From JACCZX01 sp963729165 (GTDB lineage Bacteria; Pseudomonadota; Gammaproteobacteria; Burkholderiales; Burkholderiaceae_F), in assembly GCA_963729165.1 (NCBI GenBank), contig CAVSMM010000013.1:310001-374000 (forward strand): 64,000 nucleotides of DNA. The letters are read 5' to 3'. Of the stretch, positions 49,370-58,495 are shown one piece after another; position 1 is the first letter of the stretch, and every line of letters starts with the position of its first letter. Position numbers and translations under genes: made by a program. Below the pieces are notes generated by a model. It made no database searches. It was not told where the DNA came from and saw only the letters and a program-made list of their open reading frames with translations.

Positions 49370-50749
49370 ATGAAGCCCAACTTTCTCCTCATTCTGATCG
49401 ACGACCTGCGCCATGACGAGTTTGGCGCCGGCGGTCATCCGTACATGCAGACGCCGCACATCGACAAGCTGGCACGCGAAGGCGCAATCTTCGAGCGCGC
49501 GTTTCACACGACGCCGATCTGTTCGCCGAATCGTGCTTCGATCGTCAGTGGCCAATACGCCAGCCGGCATGGAATCATCGATAACGTCGCGCGTGACGCG
49601 ATGAGCCATCGGTTGCCGAACTATCACCTCGAACTTCAGCGGCTTGGCTACGAGACTGCGCACATCGGCAAATGGCACATGGGCAATGACGGCATGCCGC
49701 GGCCCGGATACGACACGTGGGTCAGCTATGACGGCCACGGAAAGTTAAATGACCCGCGGCTGAATCACGACGGCAAGTACGTGCAGCACAGCGGCTACAT
49801 CACTGACATCATGAATCGCCTGGCCGTCGATTTTCTAAAGCGCAAACGCGAGAAGCCGTTCTCGCTGTTCTTCGCACACAAAGCAGTGCACCCGGACGCG
49901 GAGCAGGCCGCGGATGGCACGCTGCGCATTTCGGCCCAGGGCGGCTACGTCGTCGCCGAGCGCCACAAGAATCTGTATCGCGAGGCCGAGTTTCCGCGTA
50001 CGCCAAACATGTTGCCGGCCAGTGAGGTGATCAAAAGCAAACCGGCGTGGACCGATAGCTTCGCGATGAAGTCGGGAGTGACGTCGCAGGCGATCCTCTC
50101 GGCATTGCAATCGGGCGAGCAGGAGGAAATTCGCCTGCGTGCCCGAATGATGGCCGCCGTTGACGAGGGCGTTGGCGCGATCATCGATGTGTTGCAGGAA
50201 AGCGGTGAGCTGGACAACACGTTCATTGTGTTCTTCAGCGATAACGGCTTTTTCTTTGGTGAGCATGCGCTCGGGCCCGAGCGGCGGTTCGCCTATGAAG
50301 AAGGCATTCGTTCGCCGTTCGTCGTTCGCTATCCGCGCAAGGTCAAGGCCGGTTCACGCCGGCGCGAACTCGTCATCTGCCAGGATCTCGCTCCGACGCT
50401 GATCGAATTAGCCGGAGGTCGACCCGGCCCTCAGATTCAGGGACGATCGTTACTGCCATTGTTTGGTGCCCGGCGTGCAGCGTGGCGCAAGTCGATCCTG
50501 ATCGAATACTGGGCGGAGCAAGCCATGCCGTGGCTCGTCGGTATGACATACAAGGCCGTGCGTACCGATCGCTACAAGTACATTCATTGGGTCAACCGCG
50601 GCAAGGCCGGCGAGCTCGATGAGTTATACGACCTTGAACGCGATCCGTTCGAGCTCAACAATCTGAACCGCAGCCGCAAGCTCGCGCCGGTGCGCGACAG
50701 GCTCAGGCGTGAGTTGAAGCGCCTTGTTGCCGAGGCGGTTGGGTTGTGA
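49370..50749 (+). CDS. Sulfatase
   Basis: Type I sulfatase of 459 residues from ATG 49370. FLLILIDDLRHDEFGAGGHP gives two metal Asp; CSPNRASIVSGQYASRHG holds Cys51 in a CxPxR motif, to be converted to formylglycine; HIGKWHMG and FVVFFSDNGFFFGEH-like FSDNGFFFGEH give further metal and His residues. C-terminal YDLERDPFELNNLNR is typical. No signal peptide is obvious and no maturase gene is seen nearby. It may act on alkyl, aryl or carbohydrate sulfates, or on phosphonate esters. Confidence 0.9.
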   Translation: MKPNFLLILIDDLRHDEFGAGGHPYMQTPHIDKLAREGAIFERAFHTTPICSPNRASIVSGQYASRHGIIDNVARDAMSHRLPNYHLELQRLGYETAHIGKWHMGNDGMPRPGYDTWVSYDGHGKLNDPRLNHDGKYVQHSGYITDIMNRLAVDFLKRKREKPFSLFFAHKAVHPDAEQAADGTLRISAQGGYVVAERHKNLYREAEFPRTPNMLPASEVIKSKPAWTDSFAMKSGVTSQAILSALQSGEQEEIRLRARMMAAVDEGVGAIIDVLQESGELDNTFIVFFSDNGFFFGEHALGPERRFAYEEGIRSPFVVRYPRKVKAGSRRRELVICQDLAPTLIELAGGRPGPQIQGRSLLPLFGARRAAWRKSILIEYWAEQAMPWLVGMTYKAVRTDRYKYIHWVNRGKAGELDELYDLERDPFELNNLNRSRKLAPVRDRLRRELKRLVAEAVGL

Positions 50750-50781
50750 CTGCAAGCGCGAGGTTGTGCCGCCACTGACTC

Positions 50782-51750
50782 ATGGCTGACTCCGGAACAG
50801 GCGACGAGAAGCGGGGGCCGGAGAGCTCGAAGCAGCGCGCGGCGCTGCTACTGGCGTTTGCGCTGATTCTGATCTGGGGCATCAACTTCAGCGTGCTGAA
50901 GGCGGTGCTCAATGCGCTGACGCCTAGTGGATTTCTATTTATTCGCTACCTGATCATGCCGCTCTGCGCAGCCGCGCTGCTTTGGCAGCGCTACGGCAGG
51001 CACTGGCCGCGCCTGCCTCGCGCCGACCTCTGGGCACTGCTGCGGCTTGGACTGCTCGGGCACCTGTTGCATGTCGGGCTGGTGACTTTCGGGATTCATT
51101 GGTCTACTGCTTTCTCGAGCTCGCTGATCCTCGCGTGCGGACCTGTGTTCACACTGCTGCTGTTGCGCGGTCTCGGTGTTGAACGGCTGACGCGCGCGCA
51201 GATCATCGGAGTGGCGATCGCCTGCATCGGCGTGTTGATCTTCCTGTCGGACAAGCTGCTCGGCGCGCAGTGGCGCGCCAGTGGCGGCGACCTCATCTTG
51301 TTGCTGGCGGCGTTCTTCTTTTCTGCCTACACGGTAAAAGCGAAGCCGCTGATCGAGCGCCACGGGGCGGTGCTGGTCATGACCTACGCGACGCTGCTCG
51401 GCAGCGTTCCGCTGGTGCTGCTCAACTTGCCTGCCGGCCTCGACGTGGAGTGGCGCGCGGTGCCGCTGACAATCTGGGCGGGGCTGATGTGGGCGGTTGT
51501 CCTATCTTCATTCGTTGGCTGGATCGTTTGGGGCTGGGTCAATGCCGCGTGGGGCGTCGCGCGCTCAGCGCCACTGATGTACCTGATGCCGCCCGCAGCC
51601 GGATTGGTTGCCTGGTGGGTGACCGGCGAGGGCTACGGCGCAATCAAGCTCGGCGGCGCGGCGGTGACACTGATCGGCGTGGCCGTGGCGCAGTTCGCTC
51701 GACGCGGCGATCCTGCGCGCAGCGTTGAGAGCGTCGGTGTCGTCGATTGA
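50782..51750 (+). CDS. DMT-superfamily transporter, EamA domain
   Basis: Intact membrane protein of 322 residues with ten helices in two EamA repeats. First repeat: LLLAFALILIWGINFSVLKA and GFLFIRYLIMPLCAAALLW; the second begins GGDLILLLAAFFFSAYTVKA and ends YLMPPAAGLVAWWVTGEGYG. Export of metabolites or amino acids is the usual role. Starts 32 bases after the sulfatase. Confidence 0.9.
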   Translation: MADSGTGDEKRGPESSKQRAALLLAFALILIWGINFSVLKAVLNALTPSGFLFIRYLIMPLCAAALLWQRYGRHWPRLPRADLWALLRLGLLGHLLHVGLVTFGIHWSTAFSSSLILACGPVFTLLLLRGLGVERLTRAQIIGVAIACIGVLIFLSDKLLGAQWRASGGDLILLLAAFFFSAYTVKAKPLIERHGAVLVMTYATLLGSVPLVLLNLPAGLDVEWRAVPLTIWAGLMWAVVLSSFVGWIVWGWVNAAWGVARSAPLMYLMPPAAGLVAWWVTGEGYGAIKLGGAAVTLIGVAVAQFARRGDPARSVESVGVVD

Positions 51751-51813
51751 AAGGCCTCGCTGCGAGTTCGCTATTGATTCGTAAGATCGCAGGCGCACCC
51801 GTGGGTCGATAGG

Positions 51814-52221
51814 CTAGAACCAGTAGTCGGCAACACATCGACCGTCTCGCGGCAAGTCTTCGAAGGTGTTCAGCCCATCGAAGTGATCGATTGGTATCGC
51901 TGCCACAGCCTCGGGTTCGGCCAGGCGCAGGTTGACGGCGATGCGGCGACGACCTTCTGGGTTCGTCTGCAGCGCGCGCCAGAAAACGATGCAACCGCAA
52001 GCAGGACAGAAGTGGAACTCAAGGGATTCGCCGCGAACGTACGACTGCGTCGTGCCCGAGACCGTGATGCCTTCACCGTCATAGTCATAGGCCCAGAGCA
52101 CGCCATAGCGTCGACATGCCGTGCAGTTGCAGGCAGTGGCCCCGTCGGGTTCTCCTTCGAACCGCCATCGGACTGAGCCGCAAAGGCAGCAGCCCTCGAT
52201 CACTTGGTCATGCCTTATCAC
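51814..52221 (-). CDS. GFA family (CENP-V/glutathione-dependent formaldehyde-activating-like) protein
   Basis: A 135-residue zinc protein. Cysteine sets are CCLCGSVRWRFEG, ACNCTACRRYGVLWAY and HFCPACGCIVFW, the two-zinc pattern of the GFA family. True formaldehyde-activating activity is shown only for a few members. No neighbours suggest a specific role. Confidence 0.88.
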   Translation of the reverse strand: MIRHDQVIEGCCLCGSVRWRFEGEPDGATACNCTACRRYGVLWAYDYDGEGITVSGTTQSYVRGESLEFHFCPACGCIVFWRALQTNPEGRRRIAVNLRLAEPEAVAAIPIDHFDGLNTFEDLPRDGRCVADYWF

Positions 52222-52262
52222 TCAATTCGTGCGGGAGTCTCGCGGCCCAGGGGCTGCAACCG

Positions 52263-53246
52263 TCAGTCCGCCTTGGCCCCCGACGCCTTGACGATCGGCA
52301 CCCAGCGCGTCAGGTCGTCGGCGATCAGTTTTCCGAAAGCGGCCGGCGTAATCGCTGGTGACAGGTCGAACCCTTGCGGCGCCAGCTTTTCTTTCGCTTC
52401 AGCGCTCGTGAAAATCCGGTTCAACTCTGAGTTGAGACGGCTAACGATTTCCGGCGGAGTACCGGCCGGCGCCACGAACCCGAACCAAGTGTTGACTTCG
52501 TAACCCTTGATGCCTTGCTCGTCGAGCGTCGGCACGTTCGGCAACAGCGGTGAGCGCGCGAGGCTTGTACACCCAGCGCCTTGACTTTGCCATCCTTGAT
52601 CTGGCTGATGACCATCGGCGTGTTGAAAAACCCCATCGTCACTTCGTTCGCCATTACCGCCAGCACGCCCTGCGGGGCGCCCTTATAGGGAACGTGCACG
52701 AGTTCGGTGCCGGTCACGCGCCCAAACAGAACACCGGACAGGTGGTGGCTGGTACCGGCGCCTCCGGACGAGAACGTCGAATCGCCCGGCTTTGCCTTGG
52801 CGGCAGCAACCACGTCGGCCGGCGCGTTGGCCTTGTTGGTCGGGTGCACGATCATCACGTTCGACACGCCGCCGAGCAACGCGATCGGCGCGAAGTCTTT
52901 CGGTCGAGTCGTAGCCTGGCTTCGCATAGATGCCCTGATTGAATACGAGCGTGCCTTGTGAAGCGAAGCCGATCGTGTAGCCGTCGGCGGCAGAGCGTGC
53001 GAGCTCCGCCATTGCGATCGTGCCACCTGCGCCGGTTTTGTTTTCGACGACGACGCTTTGACCCAGCGCCTTGCCGAGTTCGTTCGCAGTAAAGCGAGAT
53101 GCGATATCGGCCGTGCTCCCGGGCGCCAGCGGCACGATCAATCGGATCGGCTTCGACGGATAGGTTTGCGCTGATGCGGCGCCAATCGCCGACGCAAGGA
53201 CTATCGCGATTGCAGCACGAAACAACAGACGGAATGCGTTTGACAT
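52263..53246 (-). CDS. Bug-family substrate-binding protein (second copy), frameshifted
   Basis: About 328 residues. Signal peptide LLFRAAIAIVLASAIGAASA, then QTYPSKPIRLIVPLAPGSTA and GQSVVVENKTGAGGTIAMAE. A frame change near 52905 leads to KDFAPIALLGGVSNVMIVHP, GGAGTSHHLSGVLFGRV and HVPYKGAPQGVLAVM; another near 52555 leads to LLPNVPTLDEQGIKGYEVNT. Same family as the protein at 36457-37461 but clearly divergent. Ligand unknown. Confidence 0.88.
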
Positions 53247-53282
53247 GAGGGTCCGCGTAGTTCGTCGAGGTCTGCGAACATC

Positions 53283-53603
53283 TTACCGCCCGGTCATCAG
53301 CGCTACACGATTCCTTCCGAACACAAATCTCTTGCGCGCCGTCAGCGCCACGATCGCGCACGAACCGAGCGTGTTCCCGAGCATCATCGCAGCCAGCAAT
53401 GGATCACATACGACCATGCCGCAATACACGGTGGTTACCGCGTGGCTAAAGGTCCAGAAAATCCAGGTCGAAAGCGAAATTGCGCACGCGTCCAGTGGGT
53501 CGCGCACGACGGCAAGCAGCTGCGGCACGTAGAACAACAGACGCACTACGTTGCAAACCGCGTAGATCACTGTGATCCAATGCAAGAGGAATTCTTGCGT
53601 CAC
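53283..53603 (-). CDS. PQ-loop/semiSWEET-like small membrane protein (second copy)
   Basis: A 106-residue paralogue of the protein at 31313-31615: shared layout LLHWITVIYAVCNVVRLLFY, VPQLLAVVRDP, ISLSTWIFWTFSHAVTTVYC and LLAAMMLGNTLGSCAIVALT. Three membrane helices, PQ-loop motif YVPQ. A basic tail (ARKRFVFGRNR) follows. Located between a Bug receptor and a COG4315 gene, so the two copies do not share a context. Substrate unknown. Confidence 0.7.
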   Translation of the reverse strand: MTQEFLLHWITVIYAVCNVVRLLFYVPQLLAVVRDPLDACAISLSTWIFWTFSHAVTTVYCGMVVCDPLLAAMMLGNTLGSCAIVALTARKRFVFGRNRVALMTGR

Positions 53604-53673
53604 GGCGAGCTCCTACACGGTTCGCGGTCGGTGTCTCGTGAAAGCGTCCGGCCGAAAGCCGGACGCGATGACG

Positions 53674-54090
53674 TCAGTTGTAGTTGTAGCTTGAGCCGTA
53701 GCTGGTATCCGGCGCGACCGATGTCTTCTTCGACTCGCTGCGAAGCACGTGCCAGACGCCGCCTTGCTTGTCGCCGTTGGCATCGCCTGGCTTCGCATCG
53801 CCGGCGAAGAAGTACAGCGGCTTACCCTTGAACTGCCATTGCGACGCACCGTCATCGCGCTTGACGATCGAAAAGTCGCCGCTCGCCAGCGCCGCGTTGG
53901 CGACCATGAACGGAGGCCATGCGGCGGCGCATCCGCCGTTGCAGTTGCTTTTGCCCGGTGCGTCGTTGTCGAACGTGTACAGCGTCTTGCCTTCCTTGCT
54001 GGCCATCACACCGTTAGAGATTTGCGTCGGGTTGGCTTGAACAGCCAGGGTAACGACCGCGATCGCGGCAAACATCATCGTGTGTTTCAT
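53674..54090 (-). CDS. COG4315-type secreted repeat protein
   Basis: A 138-residue exported protein from ATG 54090 with a signal peptide (MKHTMMFAAIAVVTLAVQAN). It holds two repeats of the secreted-repeat family: MASKEGKTLYTFDNDAPGKS, CNGGCAAAWPPFMVAN, then QWQFKGKPLYFFAGDAKPGD and GVWHVL. Cysteines CxGxCA are characteristic. Function unknown; often found beside ECF sigma/anti-sigma genes, as here. Confidence 0.85.
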   Translation of the reverse strand: MKHTMMFAAIAVVTLAVQANPTQISNGVMASKEGKTLYTFDNDAPGKSNCNGGCAAAWPPFMVANAALASGDFSIVKRDDGASQWQFKGKPLYFFAGDAKPGDANGDKQGGVWHVLRSESKKTSVAPDTSYGSSYNYN

Positions 54091-54183
54091 TCGGTTTCCT
54101 CTGTGTAGGCTGTGGCGCTCTTCGAGCACCTGCCACACATACGCAGCGGATCGCAAACCGGATGCAGCCCGCGCCGAATTTTT

Positions 54184-54921
54184 CTACCAAAGCTTGACGC
54201 AGGGCCCGATCAGAACGAATTCGCTGGCGGTCGCACCGGCCCGTGCGGGCGCATCTTCGAACGACACCGCAAGCCGCGTCACATTGGAAAGCAGCTTCTC
54301 CGACGTTGCACTCATCTCAAACGACGTGCTGCCGGGCGGCTTCGTCGGCACAGCAACACCGATGGGAAATGCTGCACCTTCTTTCGGCAGCGCCCATACC
54401 TGCGCAACCTTGCCCGCTGGAATCGTCACCGTACGCAGCGATTTGACAGTGACACGCGTGCCGTGGCGAGTCGAGCTGATCAATAACGTAGGCAGACCTT
54501 CTCGGTCCAGCAACAGGCCAACATAGCTCTGCGGCAGGGCCTGCTCACGTTGCGCGAGGTCATCGAGCGAAACGAACGCACCCGGCATCTGCTGCACGAG
54601 AGCAACCGTCAATGCGGCGCCGAATGCAAAGCCGAGTGCGGGCTTCCACAGACTGGACCACCACGAACGTTGCGACTGGCCGCGTGACGGCGCTGATGCA
54701 ATACGTGCTTCGGTAGCGGCCCAGACTCGCGGCGGTGGCGCCACCGGCGGCACCGATGCCGCGAGCGACGCCAATCGCTGCTCCCACGCATGCACAGCGG
54801 CGCGCGCGGCCGAAGACTCAATCAACACCTTGTCGAAACGGCGACGCGCAGCACCGTGCAGCGTCCCGAGCACGTACTCGGACGCCAGACGATCGAGCAA
54901 ATCGGCGCGGTTGTAATTCAC
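54184..54921 (-). CDS. Anti-sigma factor, RskA-like
   Basis: A 245-residue single-pass membrane protein. The cytoplasmic part has DLLDRLASEYVLGTLHGAAR, typical of the anti-sigma domain, then helices to residue 85; a membrane helix near 100 (WKPALGFAFGAALTVALVQQ); and a periplasmic domain with VTIPAGKVAQVWALPKEGAA and ERSATS-like FEMSATSEKLLSN. GTG 54921 overlaps the sigma factor stop (GTGA), so the pair is coupled. No zinc-binding HxxxCxxC is visible. Confidence 0.88.
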   Translation of the reverse strand: MNYNRADLLDRLASEYVLGTLHGAARRRFDKVLIESSAARAAVHAWEQRLASLAASVPPVAPPPRVWAATEARIASAPSRGQSQRSWWSSLWKPALGFAFGAALTVALVQQMPGAFVSLDDLAQREQALPQSYVGLLLDREGLPTLLISSTRHGTRVTVKSLRTVTIPAGKVAQVWALPKEGAAFPIGVAVPTKPPGSTSFEMSATSEKLLSNVTRLAVSFEDAPARAGATASEFVLIGPCVKLW

Positions 54922-55484
54922 TGACCGTTCTCCATGCACTTCTTCAATCGTTCAAGCCCACGCCGCACCCACGCCTTGACGCTTCCCAACGGCGCGCGCA
55001 TATGTGCCGCTACTTCCGAGTGCGACATGCCCTGGTAGTACGCGAGCGCCAGGCACTGCCGATGCGACGCGTCGAGCGCTTCCATGCAGCCACGAATCGC
55101 GAGCGCGTCGGTCGCACGCGTAAACAATTGCAGAGGGCTTGGCTGCTCATCCTGGACTTCGATCTCTTCGCCATCAGCAGTCACCGGCATCGCGGTTTCG
55201 TGACGCACAGCCGCGCTGCGCACGACGTCGAGCGCCTTGTTGCGAACGATCGAAATCATCCATGTCATCGGCTGGCCGCTCGCCGCCTGATAACTGCCAG
55301 CGTGATGCCAGACACTCACGAATGCCTCCTGCAGAACATCCTCTGCCACATCGCGCCGATTCAATATACGAAGCGCGACGCCAAACAGATGCGCACTGGT
55401 GGCCTGATACACGCGTGCGAATGCCTCGCGATCGCCCAGGGCGACGCGGGCAAGGTCCTTTTGTAGCTGCGCGGAATCGGTCAT
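54918..55484 (-). CDS. ECF sigma factor (SigK/RpoE-like)
   Basis: A 188-residue sigma factor. Region 2: GDREAFARVYQATSAHLFGV and RRDVAEDVLQEAFVSVWHHA; region 4: AYYQGMSHSEVAAHMRAPLG with SVKAWVRRGLERLKK. Start ATG 55484 chosen because conservation begins there. It is coupled to an RskA-like anti-sigma factor and probably controls the downstream COG4315 gene and itself (inference). The signal sensed is unknown. Confidence 0.92.
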   Translation of the reverse strand: MTDSAQLQKDLARVALGDREAFARVYQATSAHLFGVALRILNRRDVAEDVLQEAFVSVWHHAGSYQAASGQPMTWMISIVRNKALDVVRSAAVRHETAMPVTADGEEIEVQDEQPSPLQLFTRATDALAIRGCMEALDASHRQCLALAYYQGMSHSEVAAHMRAPLGSVKAWVRRGLERLKKCMENGQ

Positions 55485-55566
55485 CGACACCGCCGAAAGT
55501 GTAGGTCGAAACTCCCGCCCTTCACTGCCGCGAATTACACTCCGCCCGCGCTGCGGCGGAGGTAAG

Positions 55567-57237
55567 GTGTCAGAGCAATCAACGAGTTCGACGACAGTCG
55601 TACGGCACTTCAGGCAGATACTGCTGTGGCCGCTGCAGTTGATGCCGATCCGCCCTGGCACGCAAATTCAGGAGCACTGGGAGCTGCTCGATCAGGAGAT
55701 CGCGGAGAACCCGTGGCGTGAACTCCTCGACGAGTTCACGCCGGACGGCAAGGAATTTCAGGTCCGTCATTACAGCGAGTTCGTCACGTTTCTGCCTTAC
55801 GTGCAGCGATTCATTTACGGCGAGAGCCGCCTGAAGAAGGACATCGGCAACAAGGACGAGGAACCCGGCAGCTCGCCGATGCGCGTGTATCGGCGTTACG
55901 ACATCACGTCGGTGCGCATGGTTACAAGCCGAAGCGCAGAGCCGATCGTTTTGTCCATTGCGCATATTGACCTGTACTTCTTCTACGACATCGACGTCGT
56001 ACTGCTGAACGTTGAGGTGCACGGCGACCATCTGACGCTGCCGCAAACGCAGGAACTGCTTTATCGATTCGGCCGCGCGTATCCGGCCGGATGGGACGAG
56101 AACGGCGACGGCCTGCACTGCCTGCACTCGCTGCAGTGGCTTGCAAAGGACGGCACCGTGCTGGCGCAGTCGGATTCGGGCGATCGCGACAAGTTTCTGT
56201 CGTTTGTATCGAAGCATCGTGCACCGCGCATCAGCTCGCACTGGGCGTTCCTGATGCGGCCGCTGATACTCGACCACGTCGAGGAGCAGGGTGCGATTCG
56301 CTACCGGCAGATCGAGTACTACCGGATGCCTGTGATGGGTTTGATCGCAGTCGATGAGCCGCGCAAGCTGGCGCGCAACGACTTTATCCGGCTCGGACTC
56401 GGCACCGGTGCCAGCGGCGAAAATGGGATGCCGTACTCCGAGAGTCACGTCGCGAATTTCGAACAGCAATATTGCGACGACCGCTTCTGGTGCGATGTCG
56501 GGCCATCACCGAACACCCGCTATCTGGCGAGCGGACGTACGCTGATCGTCATCGGCGACGCGCAATCCAAGTATTTCCTGGACAACGAAAGCGGCGTGCT
56601 CGGGCAGTTCAGGCATCAACAATTTTTGCTGTTCCTGATCGCGCATTTTCAGCGCGCCGCCTTGCTGATGTTCGCCGACCGTCTCGCCGAGGCGCTGAAG
56701 CGACTCGATATCAGCACCGCCGATTCGGTGCGGCGCTTCAAGCGCACCGTGCGACAGAACTTCGAGATCTTCCTGCGCTTCACCCACCGTTACTGGTTTC
56801 ATGAGGTGTCGGAACAGTCGCAGTCACGTTCGCTCTTCGAGCTGACCGCCCGTCACCTGAAACTCGATGCTTTGTATAACGAGGTCAGAGAGCGCATCTA
56901 CAGCATGAACCAGTACCTCGAGACCGACAGCACGCGCCGTCACACGAACACGGTTTTGCGGCTGACGGTGGTGACGACCTTTGGGCTGATAGGCACGATC
57001 ACGACTGGTTTTATCGGCATGAACCTCATCGGTCTGACCGAGATTCCGATGGCCGAGAAGGTTGTCTTTTTCTTGCTGATCTTTGCGCCGACGGCGTTTC
57101 TGACGTTCTATACGATCGTCAAGTCGCGACGCCTGTCGGACTTTCTCGATGTGTTGTCCGACGAAGAAGTGTCGGCACTCGACAAGTTCAGGGCGCTGCT
57201 CGACGTTTGGCGCAAAAAGCGGGTGATCGAAGAATAG
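55567..57237 (+). CDS. CorA-like divalent cation transporter
   Basis: A 556-residue protein from GTG 55567. A large N-terminal soluble domain is followed by two C-terminal helices: VVTTFGLIGTITTGFIGMNL, ending in the GMN motif of CorA channels, and VVFFLLIFAPTAFLTFYTIV. The domain before the helices is helical (LKLDALYNEVRERIYSMNQY). It is longer than classic CorA (about 320), so it belongs to an extended branch. Predicted Mg2+ or Co2+ transport. Divergent from the ECF sigma factor. Confidence 0.82.
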   Translation: MSEQSTSSTTVVRHFRQILLWPLQLMPIRPGTQIQEHWELLDQEIAENPWRELLDEFTPDGKEFQVRHYSEFVTFLPYVQRFIYGESRLKKDIGNKDEEPGSSPMRVYRRYDITSVRMVTSRSAEPIVLSIAHIDLYFFYDIDVVLLNVEVHGDHLTLPQTQELLYRFGRAYPAGWDENGDGLHCLHSLQWLAKDGTVLAQSDSGDRDKFLSFVSKHRAPRISSHWAFLMRPLILDHVEEQGAIRYRQIEYYRMPVMGLIAVDEPRKLARNDFIRLGLGTGASGENGMPYSESHVANFEQQYCDDRFWCDVGPSPNTRYLASGRTLIVIGDAQSKYFLDNESGVLGQFRHQQFLLFLIAHFQRAALLMFADRLAEALKRLDISTADSVRRFKRTVRQNFEIFLRFTHRYWFHEVSEQSQSRSLFELTARHLKLDALYNEVRERIYSMNQYLETDSTRRHTNTVLRLTVVTTFGLIGTITTGFIGMNLIGLTEIPMAEKVVFFLLIFAPTAFLTFYTIVKSRRLSDFLDVLSDEEVSALDKFRALLDVWRKKRVIEE

Positions 57238-57301
57238 CCGTCCAAGTACTGCGCTAGAGTATTCGCGTTTCCGCAAGCTCCGCGATGGATGGAGGTGACG
57301 C

Positions 57302-58465
57302 GTGCGGGCGCGCTCGAAATGGTTCACCGTCCACCGCTGGCTCGGCATCGGTCTTGGCGTGTGGTTCGCGCTGGTGGGATTGAGTGGCGCCATCCTCGTA
57401 TTCGAAGATCAGGTCGATGCGTGGCTAAACCCACGTCTGCTGAGAACCAGTGCGCACGGTCCGCAGCTGAGTGCGCAAGCGATCGTCGAGCGGGCCGAGT
57501 CTGCGTATCCGCTCGGCCTCGTCGAAAAGATACGGTTTCCGGTCGGCGATGGCGAGGTGTATCGGTTGACGATGCGTGTCAAGCCACGGCGGGTCGGCGC
57601 CGAGCGAATCGAGGCGATGTTCGATCCGGTCAATGGAGCGTTTCTCGGCGCACGTTCGCTCGAATCGCTCGGCATTGCACCACCCGATTTTCTGCGTACG
57701 TTGTACGAATTTCACCGCAACGTGTTGCTCGGCAACGCCGGGTCGAACATTGTCGGTATCGCCGGGCTGTTGCTGCTGACATCGGCGCTAACCGGTTTTG
57801 TTCTTGCAGCACCGCGCACGCGTGCGGCACTGCGACGTATCGTGTGGATCAATCCGCGCACGTCGGCCACGCGAATCGCCTATGACTTTCATCGCTCTAC
57901 CGGCATTGTGTTCGCCATCACCCTGCTGCTGGCCACACTCACCGGTGCGACGCTCGTGTATGTCAACTACGTGCGAGATCTCGTCAGCGTCTTTTCGAAA
58001 GTCGAGCCGTTTCCGACGGTGCCGTGGCAGACACACGGCGCCAACGAACCCCTTCAGCTTGACCGCGTAATCGCCGACGTCAGGCAGCGCTTCCCCGAGC
58101 ACACGTTGCTCGAGGTGCATGGCTCACCGCGGCAGATGGCGGGGCACCTTTACTACCTGAAGCGAGCCGGCGATGTGCATCGCCTCGGCGATACGATTGC
58201 CTGGATCAATCCGCTCAGCGGCGAGATGATGATCGAGCGCAGCCCGCGCACACGCACCGCGGGCGAAGGCTTCATGCACTGGCTCTTTCCGCTGCACAGC
58301 GGGACCGCGTTCGGCATGGCCGGGCAGATCGCGATGTGCGCTACCGGCGTCGTGCCGATGCTGCTGGTATTTACCGGGCTGTGGGTTTGGCTGCGCAAGC
58401 GACGCGGTGAACGCATAGCGCGTGAGCGGCAAAGTCTGCGCGACCGTGGCGCCATGCGCGCTTAG
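57302..58465 (+). CDS. PepSY-associated membrane protein (iron-regulated PiuB-like)
   Basis: A 387-residue inner-membrane protein from GTG 57302. Helices: TVHRWLGIGLGVWFALVGLS (typical start with heme-like His and Trp), FEFHRNVLLGNAGSNIVGIA-like FHRNVLLGNAGSNIV, AITLLLATLTGATLVYVNYV and MCATGVVPMLLVFTGLWVWL. PepSY domains lie in the periplasmic loops. Family members reduce ferric siderophores or act in iron uptake. An MFS gene convergent downstream is of the siderophore-exporter type. Confidence 0.88.
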   Translation: MRARSKWFTVHRWLGIGLGVWFALVGLSGAILVFEDQVDAWLNPRLLRTSAHGPQLSAQAIVERAESAYPLGLVEKIRFPVGDGEVYRLTMRVKPRRVGAERIEAMFDPVNGAFLGARSLESLGIAPPDFLRTLYEFHRNVLLGNAGSNIVGIAGLLLLTSALTGFVLAAPRTRAALRRIVWINPRTSATRIAYDFHRSTGIVFAITLLLATLTGATLVYVNYVRDLVSVFSKVEPFPTVPWQTHGANEPLQLDRVIADVRQRFPEHTLLEVHGSPRQMAGHLYYLKRAGDVHRLGDTIAWINPLSGEMMIERSPRTRTAGEGFMHWLFPLHSGTAFGMAGQIAMCATGVVPMLLVFTGLWVWLRKRRGERIARERQSLRDRGAMRA

Positions 58466-58495
58466 GTGTGTCGATCAGCACGATCAGTCGGCCGC

